A stretch of 64,000 nucleotides of DNA from NCBI GenBank assembly GCA_012034865.1, contig JAAUOM010000003.1, positions 1-64,000 on the forward strand, given 5' to 3'. Each line of letters opens with the position of its first letter. Within the stretch, counting starts at the first letter, position 1. Both the position numbers and the translations under genes were made by a program. The stretch comes from Acaryochloris sp. CRU_2_0. Lineage in GTDB: Bacteria; Cyanobacteriota; Cyanobacteriia; Thermosynechococcales; Thermosynechococcaceae. The notes below the pieces were generated by a model. The model was not told the DNA's origin. It ran no database searches and saw only the letters and a list, made by a program, of their open reading frames with translations. This document shows, piece after piece, positions 18,221 through 28,156 of the stretch.

Positions 18221-18946
18221 ATGCCCTTGATTTCATCTGAGCAATCGACTAAGACCCTCCCAGATAGGCCAACTGCTCCTAGACCCTGCTGGCTCTATCA
18301 ACTCGCTCAGGTAGACTACCTCACAGCATGGGAGTGGCAACGGCAATTGGTGGGCGATCGCATCCGCAATCCCCACACACCTGACACCCTTATTCTCCTA
18401 GAACATCCCTCAGTCTACACCCTAGGACAAGGAGCCAGTTTAGAATTTCTCAAGTTCACTCCTGACCAAGCCCATCCTCCAGTCCACCGGATTGAAAGGG
18501 GTGGAGAAGTTACCTATCACTGTCCCGGCCAACTGGTCGGCTATCCCATCCTCAACCTCAAATATCACCAACCTGATTTGCATTGGTATCTCCGTCAGCT
18601 AGAAGAAGTGATTCTACGCACCCTAGCGGTTTATCACCTCTATGCTGATCGTATTCCTGGCCTCACAGGGGTCTGGTTAGGCAATACCAAAGTGGCGGCC
18701 ATTGGCATTAAAGTCAGTCGTTGGATCACCATGCATGGCTTCTCCCTCAACGTTAATCCTGATCTGGCTGGATTTGAGCAGATCGTCCCCTGCGGGATTC
18801 ACAACTGCTCCGTCGGCAGCTTAGCCCAATTCAATCCCCATATTTCTATGCTTGAGGTTCGTCAGACCCTCGCCGATCAATTCGCTCAAGTGTTTCACCT
18901 CAACTTGATCACAGATGTTCCTGAACCATTCACACCCGAGATCTAG
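18221..18946 (+). CDS. lipB: lipoyl(octanoyl) transferase
   Basis: A 241-residue LipB moving octanoate from acyl carrier protein to the lipoyl domains of 2-oxoacid dehydrogenases. [18 protein letters not shown], the lysine in [16 protein letters not shown] and the acyl-accepting cysteine in IVPCGI are intact. An N-terminal extension of about 20 residues is of the kind seen in cyanobacteria. ATG at 18221 follows GGAGAAA. It is divergent from hpf and followed 40 bp later by moaE. Confidence 0.93.
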   Translation: MPLISSEQSTKTLPDRPTAPRPCWLYQLAQVDYLTAWEWQRQLVGDRIRNPHTPDTLILLEHPSVYTLGQGASLEFLKFTPDQAHPPVHRIERGGEVTYHCPGQLVGYPILNLKYHQPDLHWYLRQLEEVILRTLAVYHLYADRIPGLTGVWLGNTKVAAIGIKVSRWITMHGFSLNVNPDLAGFEQIVPCGIHNCSVGSLAQFNPHISMLEVRQTLADQFAQVFHLNLITDVPEPFTPEI

Positions 18947-18986
18947 CTTACTCCCTTTAGGATAAGAGAACGTTCTCTTGACTTCC

Positions 18987-19478
18987 ATGACCTCACTTTT
19001 GTCTACCCCTACTCACACTAATGACCATTTCCAGATCACCTTTGCCCCCCTCAATCTGGCGCAAATTTATTCGTTGGTAGAGGATCCTGGGAATGGTGCG
19101 ATCGCAATTATGAGTGGTACCGTTCGTGACCAAACCGAGGGCAAAGCGGTCCTGTCTCTGGAGTATCAAGCCTACCAGCCGATGGCCCTCAAAGTCTTCC
19201 AGTCCATTGCTAGTGAGATTCGTCAACGCTGGCCAGAGGCGAACCGTATCGTCATCCACCACCGAACTGGCCATTTAAAAATTGGCGAAATCAGTGTCCT
19301 AGTAGCCGTGGGTTGCCCTCATCGATCGGAAGCATTTCAAGCTTGTGAATATGCGATCGATACTCTCAAACACAACGCGCCCATCTGGAAAAAAGAACAT
19401 TGGGCCAATGGATCAAGCAGTTGGGTGAATATTGGTGCCTGTGAGCCAGAAAACTCAGATCCCAATCAACAAAACTGA
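18987..19478 (+). CDS. moaE: molybdopterin synthase catalytic subunit
   Basis: About 163 residues of MoaE, which with thiocarboxylated MoaD puts the dithiolene sulfurs into molybdopterin. GTVRDQTEGKAVLSLEYQAY, HHRTGHLKIGEISVLVAV, HRSEAFQACEYAID and the active-site lysines in LKHNAPIWKKEHW are present. ATG at 18987 is preferred over the TTG nine bases upstream. No moaD lies beside it. It converges with the yceD gene, leaving only 3 bp between the two stops. Confidence 0.92.
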   Translation: MTSLLSTPTHTNDHFQITFAPLNLAQIYSLVEDPGNGAIAIMSGTVRDQTEGKAVLSLEYQAYQPMALKVFQSIASEIRQRWPEANRIVIHHRTGHLKIGEISVLVAVGCPHRSEAFQACEYAIDTLKHNAPIWKKEHWANGSSSWVNIGACEPENSDPNQQN

Positions 19479-19481
19479 GAC

Positions 19482-19994
19482 TCAGATCTCGTGCTGCAAT
19501 TGCGTCCTCAAGGACTCTAAAGCTGCCCAGCGCCGATCCAGGGGTTGCTCAACCTGTTGTGCGATTTCTTCCATCAAGCCTTCACAGTTTTGATCACAGA
19601 GCTGACGATAGGGCAACTGCAAACTGAGCTGCTGATAAAGCCAATCTTGAGGGTCAAAGTACCCTTGCGGGGATAGGGTTTCGACTGGATCATCTAAGGT
19701 GACCTCAATTTCCAGGTTCGGCTCTACCGCTGCATCACTTTCAGGCGATAACCAGATCAGTTCCGCCGCTTCTACGGTTAAGCGATGGTTGTATTGCTGC
19801 AAACAGCGATCGCACTTCAGCGTCACAATGGCTTGAGCCTCCGTTGACACTTGCAAATAATTGCCCTGATGGATAATTTGTAGTTGACCTTGAATGGGTG
19901 TCAGGGAATCTAACCCTAGCAGAAATTCATCAATCTCTAGAACAACGGTATGCTGGGGTAAGGCTTCTAACCCTGGAATGTGAATCTTTTCCAT
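19482..19994 (-). CDS. YceD/DUF177 family protein
   Basis: About 170 residues of the YceD (DUF177) family, which in other bacteria and plastids is tied to ribosomal RNA and L32 metabolism. The cysteines typical of the family are present: KCDRCLQQY in the middle and QLCDQNC near the end, a probable metal site. Acidic strands (VEPNLEIEVTLDD) separate them. ATG at 19994 (MEKIHIPGLEAL) is preferred; a GTG at 20024 would begin directly after the jag stop. It is the last gene of the rpmH-rnpA-yidC-jag run. Confidence 0.82.
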   Translation of the reverse strand: MEKIHIPGLEALPQHTVVLEIDEFLLGLDSLTPIQGQLQIIHQGNYLQVSTEAQAIVTLKCDRCLQQYNHRLTVEAAELIWLSPESDAAVEPNLEIEVTLDDPVETLSPQGYFDPQDWLYQQLSLQLPYRQLCDQNCEGLMEEIAQQVEQPLDRRWAALESLRTQLQHEI

Positions 19995-20024
19995 CCGCTC
20001 TAGACCCTTAAAAAATTCCTCCAC

Positions 20025-20558
20025 CTACTCATCAGCATCCTCTTGAACGCGATCAGCAGCAGCTTGCGTGACAACCAATCTGCGATCAGGTTCTTGACCG
20101 CGACTAAAGGTTTCTAAATCCGCTTCCTCAAACAATAACGTATGCACTAATCGTCTTTCCGCAGAAGACAGGGGTGGCATCTCATAGTCCTGCCCTGTTT
20201 GCCGAACCCTTTGGGCTGCTTGCGCTGCTAACTCAGCCACCTCACCATAACGAGTTATGCGAAAACCAGACAACTCAATGGTATAAGCTGTGCGATCGGC
20301 TCGATCCTTACCCAGGTTGAGGGTGGAATTAATCAGATATTGAATCGCATCCAACATCTGACCCTGATCACCAACCAATACATCCAGCTGATCTTGCGAA
20401 AGGCTTTGATCATTAATGGTCAGCCAAAAGCCACCAAAGTCCTTAAACTGAGTTCGGACAATCTCCGGTTTATCACTGAGAACCTGGGTAGTCATCCCTA
20501 AATGACCCAGTAAACGCATCAGCCATTCTTCACCCCGTTGAATATGTGGATTACTCAT
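20025..20558 (-). CDS. jag: Jag/KhpB RNA-binding protein (KH-R3H)
   Basis: A 177-residue RNA-binding protein. The KH-like domain (VLVGDQGQMLDAIQYLINSTLN) is followed by the R3H domain, with MPPLSSAERRLVHTLLFEE and the basic RGQEPDRRLVV end. The N-terminal Jag_N segment found in Firmicutes is missing, as is normal for cyanobacteria. KhpB binds many transcripts with KhpA. It is placed 8 bp after yidC, the conserved pairing. Confidence 0.9.
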   Translation of the reverse strand: MSNPHIQRGEEWLMRLLGHLGMTTQVLSDKPEIVRTQFKDFGGFWLTINDQSLSQDQLDVLVGDQGQMLDAIQYLINSTLNLGKDRADRTAYTIELSGFRITRYGEVAELAAQAAQRVRQTGQDYEMPPLSSAERRLVHTLLFEEADLETFSRGQEPDRRLVVTQAAADRVQEDADE

Positions 20559-20566
20559 GAATAACC

Positions 20567-21787
20567 CTAACTGGAAGCTTTCTTCTTACTAGAATATTCA
20601 GGCTCAAAAGGCAATGCACCTCGTTCTTCCGTACCATCTTTAGCCAGAACCTTGGATGCTCTTTTTTCCTTGTCCAGTTTTTTCTGTTCCTCATCCACAA
20701 TCTTCTGTAGATTTTCAGGCAATGGCTCCTTAGACAGGAAATAGCTTTGAGCCGTTTGAAAAATATTGGCAATCAGCATGTAAAGCAACACACCAGACGG
20801 TAGAGGGAAGAACAAAAACATCCCAGAAAACATCACAGGCATATACTTGTTAATCGCTTGTTGCTGGGATGCAGAATCACCACCCTGACCCGAGAGCAAT
20901 TGATTGACATACAGAGATACACCAAAGCCGATCACCATCAACAAAATATCCCAATGGATAACCTCCAGATGCAATTGAGCCCCTTCATCCGTCTTAGAAA
21001 TAAGCTCACCCCCCAAAGCACCAACCCGTCCTAAAGCCTTAATAAACAGAAATCCCTTATCAGAAGCAATGCCATTGATGGTTCCTTGCACCGTTGCATC
21101 CCCCGGTTGCAGAGCAACAATATGGCCGGAGTCATCAATTTTGATGCGATCTTCACCCTTCATCACCTTCCAACTGGGACGAATTTCCGAGTTTAAATCG
21201 TCAGGAATAACACGTTGCAGAGGTTTACCCCCCACAGTCTGAAATTGAAAATCCACAGACTGCCCCACAGCCAACTCTTTTCCCGTCGGTAAAATCCCAA
21301 TAATGGGATAATGTTTTTCCTCAGCGACATAGATATTTTGAGGCTTTGTTGTAAACGGGGTAGACTGAATTTGCTCTACTTGATCTTGAGGCAAAATTTT
21401 CAAGTTTATAGGATAGTTAACATTGGCAAAGGGCGAACCCCTTAGGGTTGCAAACAACGCAAATAGAATCGGCATCTGAATCAACAGCGGTAAACAACCC
21501 GCTAATGGATTGCCAAACTCTTGGAGCAGCTTCGCCTGTTCTTCCTGCAACTTAGCTGGATCATCTTTGTAGCGGTCTCGGATTTCTTGCTGGCGTTTTT
21601 GCATCACGGGCTGAGCAACCTTCATCCGCCGCATATTGCGGATTTGCCCTGCACTCACTGGGTATAGAGCAAAACGGGTCACTAATGTCAAAGCAACAAT
21701 CGCTAATCCATAACTAGGCACAATCCCGTAGAAAAAATCCAGGATCGGCAGCATTACGTTTTCTGAGATAAATCCGATAAAGTTCAT
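20567..21787 (-). CDS. yidC: membrane protein insertase YidC/Oxa1
   Basis: A 406-residue Oxa1-type insertase. The core helices are at [34 protein letters not shown] (about 100-115) and three C-terminal ones ([17 protein letters not shown] onward). The positively charged cytoplasmic loop [18 protein letters not shown] is typical. Between helices 2 and 3 lies a large lumenal insertion (about 130-240) with an Ig-like group 2 pattern ([18 protein letters not shown]), which I recall from other cyanobacterial YidC proteins. It inserts membrane proteins alone or with Sec. Confidence 0.93.
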   Translation of the reverse strand: MNFIGFISENVMLPILDFFYGIVPSYGLAIVALTLVTRFALYPVSAGQIRNMRRMKVAQPVMQKRQQEIRDRYKDDPAKLQEEQAKLLQEFGNPLAGCLPLLIQMPILFALFATLRGSPFANVNYPINLKILPQDQVEQIQSTPFTTKPQNIYVAEEKHYPIIGILPTGKELAVGQSVDFQFQTVGGKPLQRVIPDDLNSEIRPSWKVMKGEDRIKIDDSGHIVALQPGDATVQGTINGIASDKGFLFIKALGRVGALGGELISKTDEGAQLHLEVIHWDILLMVIGFGVSLYVNQLLSGQGGDSASQQQAINKYMPVMFSGMFLFFPLPSGVLLYMLIANIFQTAQSYFLSKEPLPENLQKIVDEEQKKLDKEKRASKVLAKDGTEERGALPFEPEYSSKKKASS

Positions 21788-22055
21788 TCGTTGTTAGCCG
21801 ACCTATGGGCGAAAATGAGCAAATTTTCGATTTTAAAACTAAAGTTCTCAAGATTCGCAGCGAGTCATTGAGTCCATGGATAGAGTATATAGACACAGCA
21901 TCTTCGTGCTGAATAATTCAGTCGATTCCAAAACTATTTACCAGTTTAAGGTTGAGAAGAAACTTGGGCAATCCTTTTATCATACTCACTCCAGCTCAGC
22001 ATTGAAGTCATTGTAGCCCTGTTGGAGGGTTCAATCTTCATTCATCTAAAGACTC

Positions 22056-22457
22056 TTAAGAGGTCGAACCAGTGGCAACAAAGGATTTCGCTTGAGATTT
22101 TGCTTCGATTCTTTCTTCGATATATGCAGCAATCTCTCGAAACTTGGGCAAGGATTTTAGCTCAATCCGGCTGCCATCTTTGAGAACAATGACCATGTCG
22201 CCCCAAAATCCTAATCCCCTAGGAATAACGGAGACTTCGGCCATTTCAGAATAGACAATATCCGTGCGATTACGCCCAAACCAACCCCCATTAACCGTCA
22301 CTCGACGACTGGTAATCCGAAAGCGCAACCAAACAGCTCTGACAATGGCACCAATCGTCAGGGGTATAAAAAAAATCGTCAAAGCTAAGAACGAATTTAA
22401 GATTAAATCCCCAATATGAGGTCTGCCTTCGTAATAGACTTCCTCCTTAATACCCAT
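22056..22457 (-). CDS. PH-domain membrane protein
   Basis: A 133-residue protein with one or two membrane segments (LILNSFLALTIFFIPLTIGAI) followed by a bacterial PH-like (bPH/DUF304) domain: WLRFRITSRRVTVNGGWFGR and DMVIVLKDGSRIELKSLPKF. It overlaps the end of rnpA by 11 bp, so translation is coupled. Its position between rnpA and yidC is common in cyanobacteria and suggests a link to membrane protein biogenesis, but the function is unknown. Confidence 0.8.
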   Translation of the reverse strand: MGIKEEVYYEGRPHIGDLILNSFLALTIFFIPLTIGAIVRAVWLRFRITSRRVTVNGGWFGRNRTDIVYSEMAEVSVIPRGLGFWGDMVIVLKDGSRIELKSLPKFREIAAYIEERIEAKSQAKSFVATGSTS

Positions 22458-22812
22458 TCAGAATTTCCACCTCTGCAAACAACTTTCTTAATTGTTGCAG
22501 AAATTGCCAGTAATCGCACCGAACAGCAGCCGAGCGAACCACCACAACGACATCCCAACCGGGTTGTAAATTGGGTAAGAGCTGATAGCAGACTACCCTA
22601 AGCTGCCGCTTGATCCGATTGCGAACAACAGCTTGTTTGCTGACTTTGTGGCTGATGGAGAACCCAATTCGAGTCGGATGCGGATCGGCTGGGGATACAG
22701 GACGATGCTGATAAGCTCTTAAAACCAAAGCTGAACACGAGCAGCGTTTGCCAAGCCGATAGACAGTAACAAAATCTTGGGAGCAAGTTAGTCGATGAGG
22801 TTTAGACAACAT
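22447..22812 (-). CDS. rnpA: ribonuclease P protein component
   Basis: About 121 residues of the RNase P protein, which helps the catalytic RNA bind pre-tRNA leaders. The signature is VSKQAVVRNRIKRQLR, preceded by FVTVYRLGKR and FSISHK. ATG at 22812 (MLSKPHRLTCSQDF) matches the family start; an upstream ATG at 22833, overlapping the rpmH stop, would add seven residues. The gene follows rpmH directly. Confidence 0.92.
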   Translation of the reverse strand: MLSKPHRLTCSQDFVTVYRLGKRCSCSALVLRAYQHRPVSPADPHPTRIGFSISHKVSKQAVVRNRIKRQLRVVCYQLLPNLQPGWDVVVVVRSAAVRCDYWQFLQQLRKLFAEVEILNGY

Positions 22813-22832
22813 CCAAGTTGACTCATCTTGCA

Positions 22833-22970
22833 TTAAACCGCTAAACGGTGCCGACCTTTACGTCGACGCGCGTTAATCACATTTTTACCACTCTGAGAAC
22901 GCATCCGGGCTCGAAACCCAGAGGTTCGTTTACGTTTGCGGCAAGTGCCACCTAAGGTTCGTTTTGTCAT
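22833..22970 (-). CDS. rpmH: ribosomal protein bL34
   Basis: A 45-residue basic protein, [19 protein letters not shown] through GRHRLAV, the full length of bL34. It includes the conserved TSGFRARM and [16 protein letters not shown]. It is the first gene of the rpmH-rnpA-PH-yidC-jag run and divergent from dnaA, the classic arrangement beside a bacterial replication origin. Confidence 0.97.
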   Translation of the reverse strand: MTKRTLGGTCRKRKRTSGFRARMRSQSGKNVINARRRKGRHRLAV

Positions 22971-23110
22971 AATTTATTGGGTCAAAGAATTGGGATAAGG
23001 TCTAGCACATGACCTAGAAACCATAGTTTACAATCTTATCACCTGCTCTTGCCAGACCAGGTGAAACCCCTTAATCTCAGATGTTGCTCAGCTTGCTGTC
23101 GAGGTCATCC

Positions 23111-24481
23111 ATGGAAACTTCTCTTGAAAATCTTTGGAGTCAAGTCCTAGAGCGATTGCAATTGCAACTGAGCCGACCCACCTTTGAAACGTGGATTAAG
23201 ACGGCGAGTGCCGAACAATTGCAAGGGGATTGTCTTGTCATTCGGACGCCCAATCCTTTTGCCCGTAATTGGTTACAGAAGTACTACGTCAAAACAATTC
23301 GAGATGTTGTCCATGAGATTCTAGGATATCCCGTAGAAATTCACATCGAAATTGCTAACGGAGACACAAATACCAGTATTTCTGTACCAGAAATTGCCTC
23401 TACGTTTCCAGCTCCATCGAGTCCTACAGAAAATGCCAATCCTCAGCCCAGGCAACAAGCAAGCCTCAACCCTAAATATGTGTTTTCTCGTTATGTGGTG
23501 GGTCCTAACAATCGCATGGCCCATGCTGCTTGTCTGGCGGTGGCTGAGTCGCCGGGTCGGGAATTTAACCCGCTGTTTTTATGCGGAGGAGTTGGTTTAG
23601 GCAAAACCCATTTAATGCAAGCTATTGGTCATTATCGCTTGGAGATTTCACCCAATTCTAGGATTTTTTATATCTCTACTGAGCAATTTACAAATGATTT
23701 GATTGCCGCTATTCGTAAAGATGGTATGCAAAAATTTCGAGAGCATTACCGAGCGGTAGATGTCATGCTAGTGGATGATATCCAATTTATTGAAGGCAAG
23801 GAATATACGCAAGAGGAGTTTTTCCACACCTTTAATACCTTGCATGAAGCGGGAAAACAAGTGGTTTTAGCCTCGGATCGTCCCCCCAGTCAAATCCCAC
23901 GATTACAAGAAAGACTTTGCTCTCGCTTTTCAATGGGCTTAATTGCAGATATCCAACCCCCTGACTTAGAAACACGGATGGCCATTCTGCAAAAGAAAGC
24001 TGAATATGAGAATATTCGACTCCCCAGAGAAGTTATTGAATATATTGCTTCTAGTTATACCTCCAATATTCGAGAGCTAGAGGGAGCCTTAATTAGAGCG
24101 GTGGCTTATATTTCCATATCTGGATTACCGATGAATGTGGAAAATATTGCCCCCGTTCTCAATCCTCCCACTGCTAAGATCACTGCTTCTCCTAAAACCA
24201 TCATTAGCACGGTAGCAGACATGTATAGTGTCTCTATAGAGGATTTAAAGGGTAACTCTCGGCGACGAGAAATCAGTATGGCTCGTCAGATTGGTATGTA
24301 TTTAATGCGACAACATACAGACTTGAGCTTGCCCAAAATTGGTGAGGAATTTGGAGGTAAAGACCATACCACCGTGATTTATAGCTGTGATAAGGTTTCA
24401 GATCTGCAGAAAACAGATCCAGAATTAGCCCAAGCTCTTCGGCAACTGGGCGATCGCATTAAACTAGCCAACCAACCCTAA
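23111..24481 (+). CDS. dnaA: chromosomal replication initiator DnaA
   Basis: About 456 residues. Domain I ([23 protein letters not shown]), a variable linker, AAA+ domain III with Walker [18 protein letters not shown] and Walker [12 protein letters not shown], and domain IV with the signature [15 protein letters not shown], which reads DnaA boxes. ATG at 23111 (METSLENLW) is preferred to the in-frame ATG at 23081. The downstream intergenic region holds a dense DnaA-box array. It is followed by dnaN on the same strand. Confidence 0.95.
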   Translation: METSLENLWSQVLERLQLQLSRPTFETWIKTASAEQLQGDCLVIRTPNPFARNWLQKYYVKTIRDVVHEILGYPVEIHIEIANGDTNTSISVPEIASTFPAPSSPTENANPQPRQQASLNPKYVFSRYVVGPNNRMAHAACLAVAESPGREFNPLFLCGGVGLGKTHLMQAIGHYRLEISPNSRIFYISTEQFTNDLIAAIRKDGMQKFREHYRAVDVMLVDDIQFIEGKEYTQEEFFHTFNTLHEAGKQVVLASDRPPSQIPRLQERLCSRFSMGLIADIQPPDLETRMAILQKKAEYENIRLPREVIEYIASSYTSNIRELEGALIRAVAYISISGLPMNVENIAPVLNPPTAKITASPKTIISTVADMYSVSIEDLKGNSRRREISMARQIGMYLMRQHTDLSLPKIGEEFGGKDHTTVIYSCDKVSDLQKTDPELAQALRQLGDRIKLANQP

Positions 24482-25090
24482 CCCGAACTGCGCTTCAGAC
24501 CAGATCCAATCTCTAGTTTGCCCAAGGCAATCTCTGTCTGAGCTTGTGGATAATTTTTGTCGGCGATGATTATTCATCCTTGGTAAGCGCTAAGCTACCC
24601 CTCACCAGGGATTACAAATTCAGAGTTATTAGTCAGCGTAAGCTTTTCCAAGTAAGGCTTATAAGCCAATCAATTACTCAGTGATTAGCGATCCCAAATA
24701 TAACCTTAAGTATTTTATAAAGAAATGTAAACTCAAAAAATAGCCTGTGGAAAACTCGGTTTTTTCTGTGGAAAACCCTGGTAAAAACTTGTGGAAAACT
24801 TCGAACTTCTGTGGAGAAAAATTTTTTTCTCCACAGCCTGTGGAAAACTACCCAATTTTTTCCACAGGTTTTCCACAGGCTGATGATGCTTTAAAGGCTT
24901 GAGATAACGTACTTTTTTCAGTTTTTCCACATTTTCCACAGCCCCTACTACTACTACTATATTTAAAATTTAAAGAACAGTAGAGAGTAGAGAGGCTAAA
25001 TTTTCCAGCGAACTCCTCATCCATTTTGCTGAGCAGAGCAATGGTGTTACGATATTGCTCCGAAGAGTTTTGATGAACCCCTGGCAGGTT
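24482..25090 (+). other. oriC: candidate replication origin (oriC): DnaA boxes, DnaA-trio-like run, AT-rich element
   Basis: The dnaA-dnaN gap contains eleven DnaA-box-like 9-mers. TGTGGATAA lies at 24545. TGTGGAAAA lies at 24746, 24767, 24790 and 24839, and TTTTCCACA at 24858, 24869, 24923 and 24932. Near matches are at 24810 and 24827. Boxes at 24810/24827 form a 28-bp palindrome (24809-24836). The last box (24932-24940) is followed by a short GC spacer, five CTA triplets (24945-24959) and an AT-rich tract (24958-24974), the layout described for Bacillus DnaA-trio unwinding elements. Origin function is inferred. Confidence 0.85.
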
Positions 25091-26209
25091 ATGAAACTGG
25101 TTTGCAAGCAAAGTGATCTCAATTCGAAACTCTCACTCCTGAGTCGAATTGTGCCGTCTAATCCAACACACCCTGTTTTGGCTAATGTTCTCCTAAGCGC
25201 CCAGAATGAACGTCTGGGACTGACGGTGTTTGATTTAAGCTTGGGGATTCAAGTTTGGATTGCGGCTGATGTGGAGGAAATTGGCTCTTTGACCCTGCCT
25301 GCCCGATTTCTCAGTGAGATTGTCTCCCGATTACCAAACTGTGAAATTCAAGTTCAGAGTGAGGGAACTGAGGTCACCTTGACTTACAGTTCTGGCCATT
25401 ATCAAATGCAGGGTCTGGTGGCTGAAGAATTCCCGGAATTGCCAACCTTGGAGAAGGTTTTAGCTTTGTCTGTACCTTCTGAGCTTTTCCAAGAAGGATT
25501 GCAAGCAACTTTGTTTGCGGCTAGCACCGATGAAAGCAAACAGATTCTCACGGGGTTGCACTTAAATGCTTCTGAGTCTGGGTTTGAGTTGGCCACTACG
25601 GACGGCCATCGCCTTGCGATCGCGCATTTTCCCGACTTAGTGAGTGCAGAACCTATGACTGTAACAATTCCTGCTAAAGCGTTACGGGAATTGGAACGGA
25701 TGTTGGGGCGAGTCAGCGCTGATGTTGCCCTCAGATTCGATACCAATCAAGCCACCTTCGAATTAACAGGAGAGCAAGGAACAGAACGTCTGAGTTGCCG
25801 TTTATTAGAGGGTCAGTATCCGGCTTACCCTCAGTTAATGCCCAAGCAGTTTGAACGCCAAGTTACCGTGGAACGTCAATTGTTCCTAAGCAGCGTCGAG
25901 CGCATCGCTGTCTTGGCTGCTCGCAAGAACAATATCATTCGGGTGAAATTAGATAATGCCCAACAGCAAGTCGCATTGTCCGCCGAAGCGCCAGAGCTAG
26001 GGGTAGGGGAAGAGACATTACCTGCTCAAATCTCAGGAGATGATTTGGACATTGCTTTTAATGCTAAATATTTGAGTGATGGGCTTAGAGCAATGGGTAG
26101 CAAAGATGTGCAGTTGCAGTTGAATTCAGCAACCATGCCAGTGGTGTTATCGCCCTTGTCAGGCCAGAAAATTACCTATCTGATTATGCCGATTCAAATT
26201 CGTAGTTAG
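25091..26209 (+). CDS. dnaN: DNA polymerase III sliding clamp, beta subunit
   Basis: About 372 residues. ATG at 25091 (MKLVCKQSDLNSKLSLLSRIV) matches the family start; the longer frame from 25055 is not needed. Three repeats of the clamp fold are seen, with LTGLHLNASESGFELATTDGHRLA in the middle and the C-terminal YLIMPIQIRS, close to the usual MPMR end that forms the peptide-binding pocket. It directly follows the candidate origin. Confidence 0.95.
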   Translation: MKLVCKQSDLNSKLSLLSRIVPSNPTHPVLANVLLSAQNERLGLTVFDLSLGIQVWIAADVEEIGSLTLPARFLSEIVSRLPNCEIQVQSEGTEVTLTYSSGHYQMQGLVAEEFPELPTLEKVLALSVPSELFQEGLQATLFAASTDESKQILTGLHLNASESGFELATTDGHRLAIAHFPDLVSAEPMTVTIPAKALRELERMLGRVSADVALRFDTNQATFELTGEQGTERLSCRLLEGQYPAYPQLMPKQFERQVTVERQLFLSSVERIAVLAARKNNIIRVKLDNAQQQVALSAEAPELGVGEETLPAQISGDDLDIAFNAKYLSDGLRAMGSKDVQLQLNSATMPVVLSPLSGQKITYLIMPIQIRS

Positions 26210-26471
26210 CCTTCAATAGTGTGAGTATATGAGGGCATAAATGTAGAAACCCTTCAAAACTCCTAAAAAGAGTATGGTTCAAAAATCAAATTGTACCTTT
26301 TGCCTTTTTACTTCCGCTTAGCGATATTAGGAACTGTCTTTATATTAAGTTTGCAAGAGAGATGTGGATCCTTCGGCAAAGATCCTTTAGGATGAAGCTA
26401 AATATGCTTAGTCTAAAAATTATAAGCTGCTCCAAAGATCCCTAACCTTACGCCAGTAAGAGGTCAAATCA

Positions 26472-26690
26472 ATGAGAGAATTAGTCGTCTTAGTGCTGTC
26501 TATAGGGCTAGTGGGGGCATTAGCAAGCACCGCTAATGCCCTGCGTTCCTTCTCCAGCTCTCCTCAAGTTGATCATGGCCAAAACCTTGAGGCCGTATTG
26601 GACAAACCTGACAGCAAAGATAAACTCTCTCCCATTGTTGCAGATCAGCCCCCTGATGATGATGAGCATTGGCCAGGTCGTCGAGAGTAA
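26472..26690 (+). CDS. small secreted hypothetical protein
   Basis: A 72-residue protein with a clear signal peptide (MRELVVLVLSIGLVGALASTANA, cleavage after ANA) and a short hydrophilic, acidic tail (PPDDDEHWPGRRE). The gene follows dnaN by 262 bp and has CGCCAGTAAGAGG upstream. I do not recognise the family. The signal peptide and good composition suggest a real protein. Confidence 0.55.
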   Translation: MRELVVLVLSIGLVGALASTANALRSFSSSPQVDHGQNLEAVLDKPDSKDKLSPIVADQPPDDDEHWPGRRE

Positions 26691-26753
26691 GGTTTCTCAA
26701 AGTTAGGGTTTGTAGTGGGGGTGAGGCAGCTATAAGGAATACTTACCCAGCCA

Positions 26754-27089
26754 TTATTTTTGGACTTGGATTGAAACAGGGGCAGTCCCACTCTGAAGTA
26801 CACCGATTTGTTGAGCCGCTGCTTTACTCAGGTCGATACCACAATTGCATCTATCGTTAATACGGACACTGACGGAAGCACCGTTATTTAAGTTAGTGAC
26901 CTGTACCCACGTCCCAAATGGAAGACTAGGATGGGCAGCAGTATAACTCCAAGTATCAAATGTTTCACCTGAAGCCGTAGATTGGCCTTGGTAAGCGTCA
27001 CTGTAGTAGGTTGCTGTTTCAGCCAGAACGGCAGATTGAACAAGCACAGCGGCTGCGAAGGTAAGGGGAACGATCAGTTTTTTGAGCAT
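26754..27089 (-). CDS. RlpA-like septal ring lytic transglycosylase (double-psi beta-barrel)
   Basis: A 111-residue secreted protein with a signal peptide (ending AVLA) and an RlpA-type double-psi beta-barrel: TATYYSDAYQGQSTASGETF, LPFGTWVQVTNLNNG and VRINDRCNCGIDLSKAAA. RlpA cleaves murein strands lacking side chains. This is a minimal form with no SPOR domain. The conserved catalytic-type Asp (INDRC) and the Asp of IDLS are present. It converges with the small secreted protein gene. Confidence 0.85.
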   Translation of the reverse strand: MLKKLIVPLTFAAAVLVQSAVLAETATYYSDAYQGQSTASGETFDTWSYTAAHPSLPFGTWVQVTNLNNGASVSVRINDRCNCGIDLSKAAAQQIGVLQSGTAPVSIQVQK

Positions 27090-27334
27090 AATTACTTATT
27101 CTTGCCAAGTGGCTTATAGCTTACCACCCTAAAGGGCGTTTGAAAAGCCTGCTACAATCCTTGCAACTACGCTCAAATGGCCTTAAAACTGCGGATGGAT
27201 AGCCACACCACATTCAGATTATCCAGGGGTAAAGTGCTACCTATAATCTTCTATAGACAAGACTGATGTGTGATTTTTAAGCTTGTGTTGGCTCTTTAGA
27301 GATTGTCTTGAAGCCCACATTCCACAACGTAAAT

Positions 27335-28105
27335 TTATTTATCAAAGACTTGAATAACTTGACCAGAACTCGGCAAACTGCTGCTAGTAACTGTGATGGC
27401 GTTGCTGCCCATTCGTCGAATGGTTGTTCCTTTCATCAAGGATAGAAAATCTTCAACAGGCTGGAGATCACAGGTCTTAGGATCTGTTGCTGCCGTCTTG
27501 TAATGGGTGGGAATGACGAGCTTAGGATTAAGGGTCTCGATAGCGGTTTTGGCTTCTGCTGGGGTGTAGGCTTTGGCACTCCCCCCCACCGGAATCAAGA
27601 GGACATCTGGCCGACTCATGAGGATTTTTTGCTCTACACTAATCGGTGAGGCAATTCCCCCTAAGTGAACGACATTAATCCCTCCTTGTACCCATTTCCA
27701 GGCAACATTGGTGCCAAATCGATAGCCATTTACCCGATCATGGAGGGTGCGAATCCCTTGAAATTGCAAGCCATTGGTTTTGTAGGCTCCTGGCTCAAAT
27801 AAAAGTTTAGGTTTACCTCCTAAACCTTCGACAACACCTTCATCTAAGAGTCGGCTACTAATCAAAACAATATTGGCTGAGACGCGGGGAGCGGCATATT
27901 TTGCTGTACAACCAACGGGGCGAAAGGGGTTGACTAAGACCTCTAAACCATCACCAGAGAATAAAAAACAAGTATGGCCTAACCAGCGAATGCCTAAGGA
28001 GCCTGCCGCTTGCGCTGAAGAAGCTTGCCAATGGGTGGCAATGCCACCACCTAGACCCGTAATTAACCCTGCCTGCACATAGTGCATGAACCGTCGCCGC
28101 TTCAT
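27335..28105 (-). CDS. MBL-fold metallo-hydrolase (UlaG-like), Tat-type leader
   Basis: A 256-residue protein with an N-terminal twin-arginine-like leader (MKRRRFMHYVQAGLITGLGG) and a beta-lactamase fold of the UlaG type. The metal-binding pattern appears degenerate: RWLGHTCFLF keeps one histidine, HDR follows, and HLGG and PTHYKTA carry later histidines. A typical HxHxDH is absent (VLISSRLLDE stands there). It is probably exported to the periplasm or lumen. The substrate is unknown. Confidence 0.75.
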   Translation of the reverse strand: MKRRRFMHYVQAGLITGLGGGIATHWQASSAQAAGSLGIRWLGHTCFLFSGDGLEVLVNPFRPVGCTAKYAAPRVSANIVLISSRLLDEGVVEGLGGKPKLLFEPGAYKTNGLQFQGIRTLHDRVNGYRFGTNVAWKWVQGGINVVHLGGIASPISVEQKILMSRPDVLLIPVGGSAKAYTPAEAKTAIETLNPKLVIPTHYKTAATDPKTCDLQPVEDFLSLMKGTTIRRMGSNAITVTSSSLPSSGQVIQVFDK

Positions 28106-28156
28106 AATGTTTTTGTTCGTCTCCCTAAATGGTTTGCTTGGTTGAAAACTGCTTGA

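Noticed and set aside
24945-24960. CTA triplet run as a CRISPR-like or plain microsatellite repeat
   Set aside because: There are no spacers and only 15 bases; its position next to DnaA boxes fits an origin element better.
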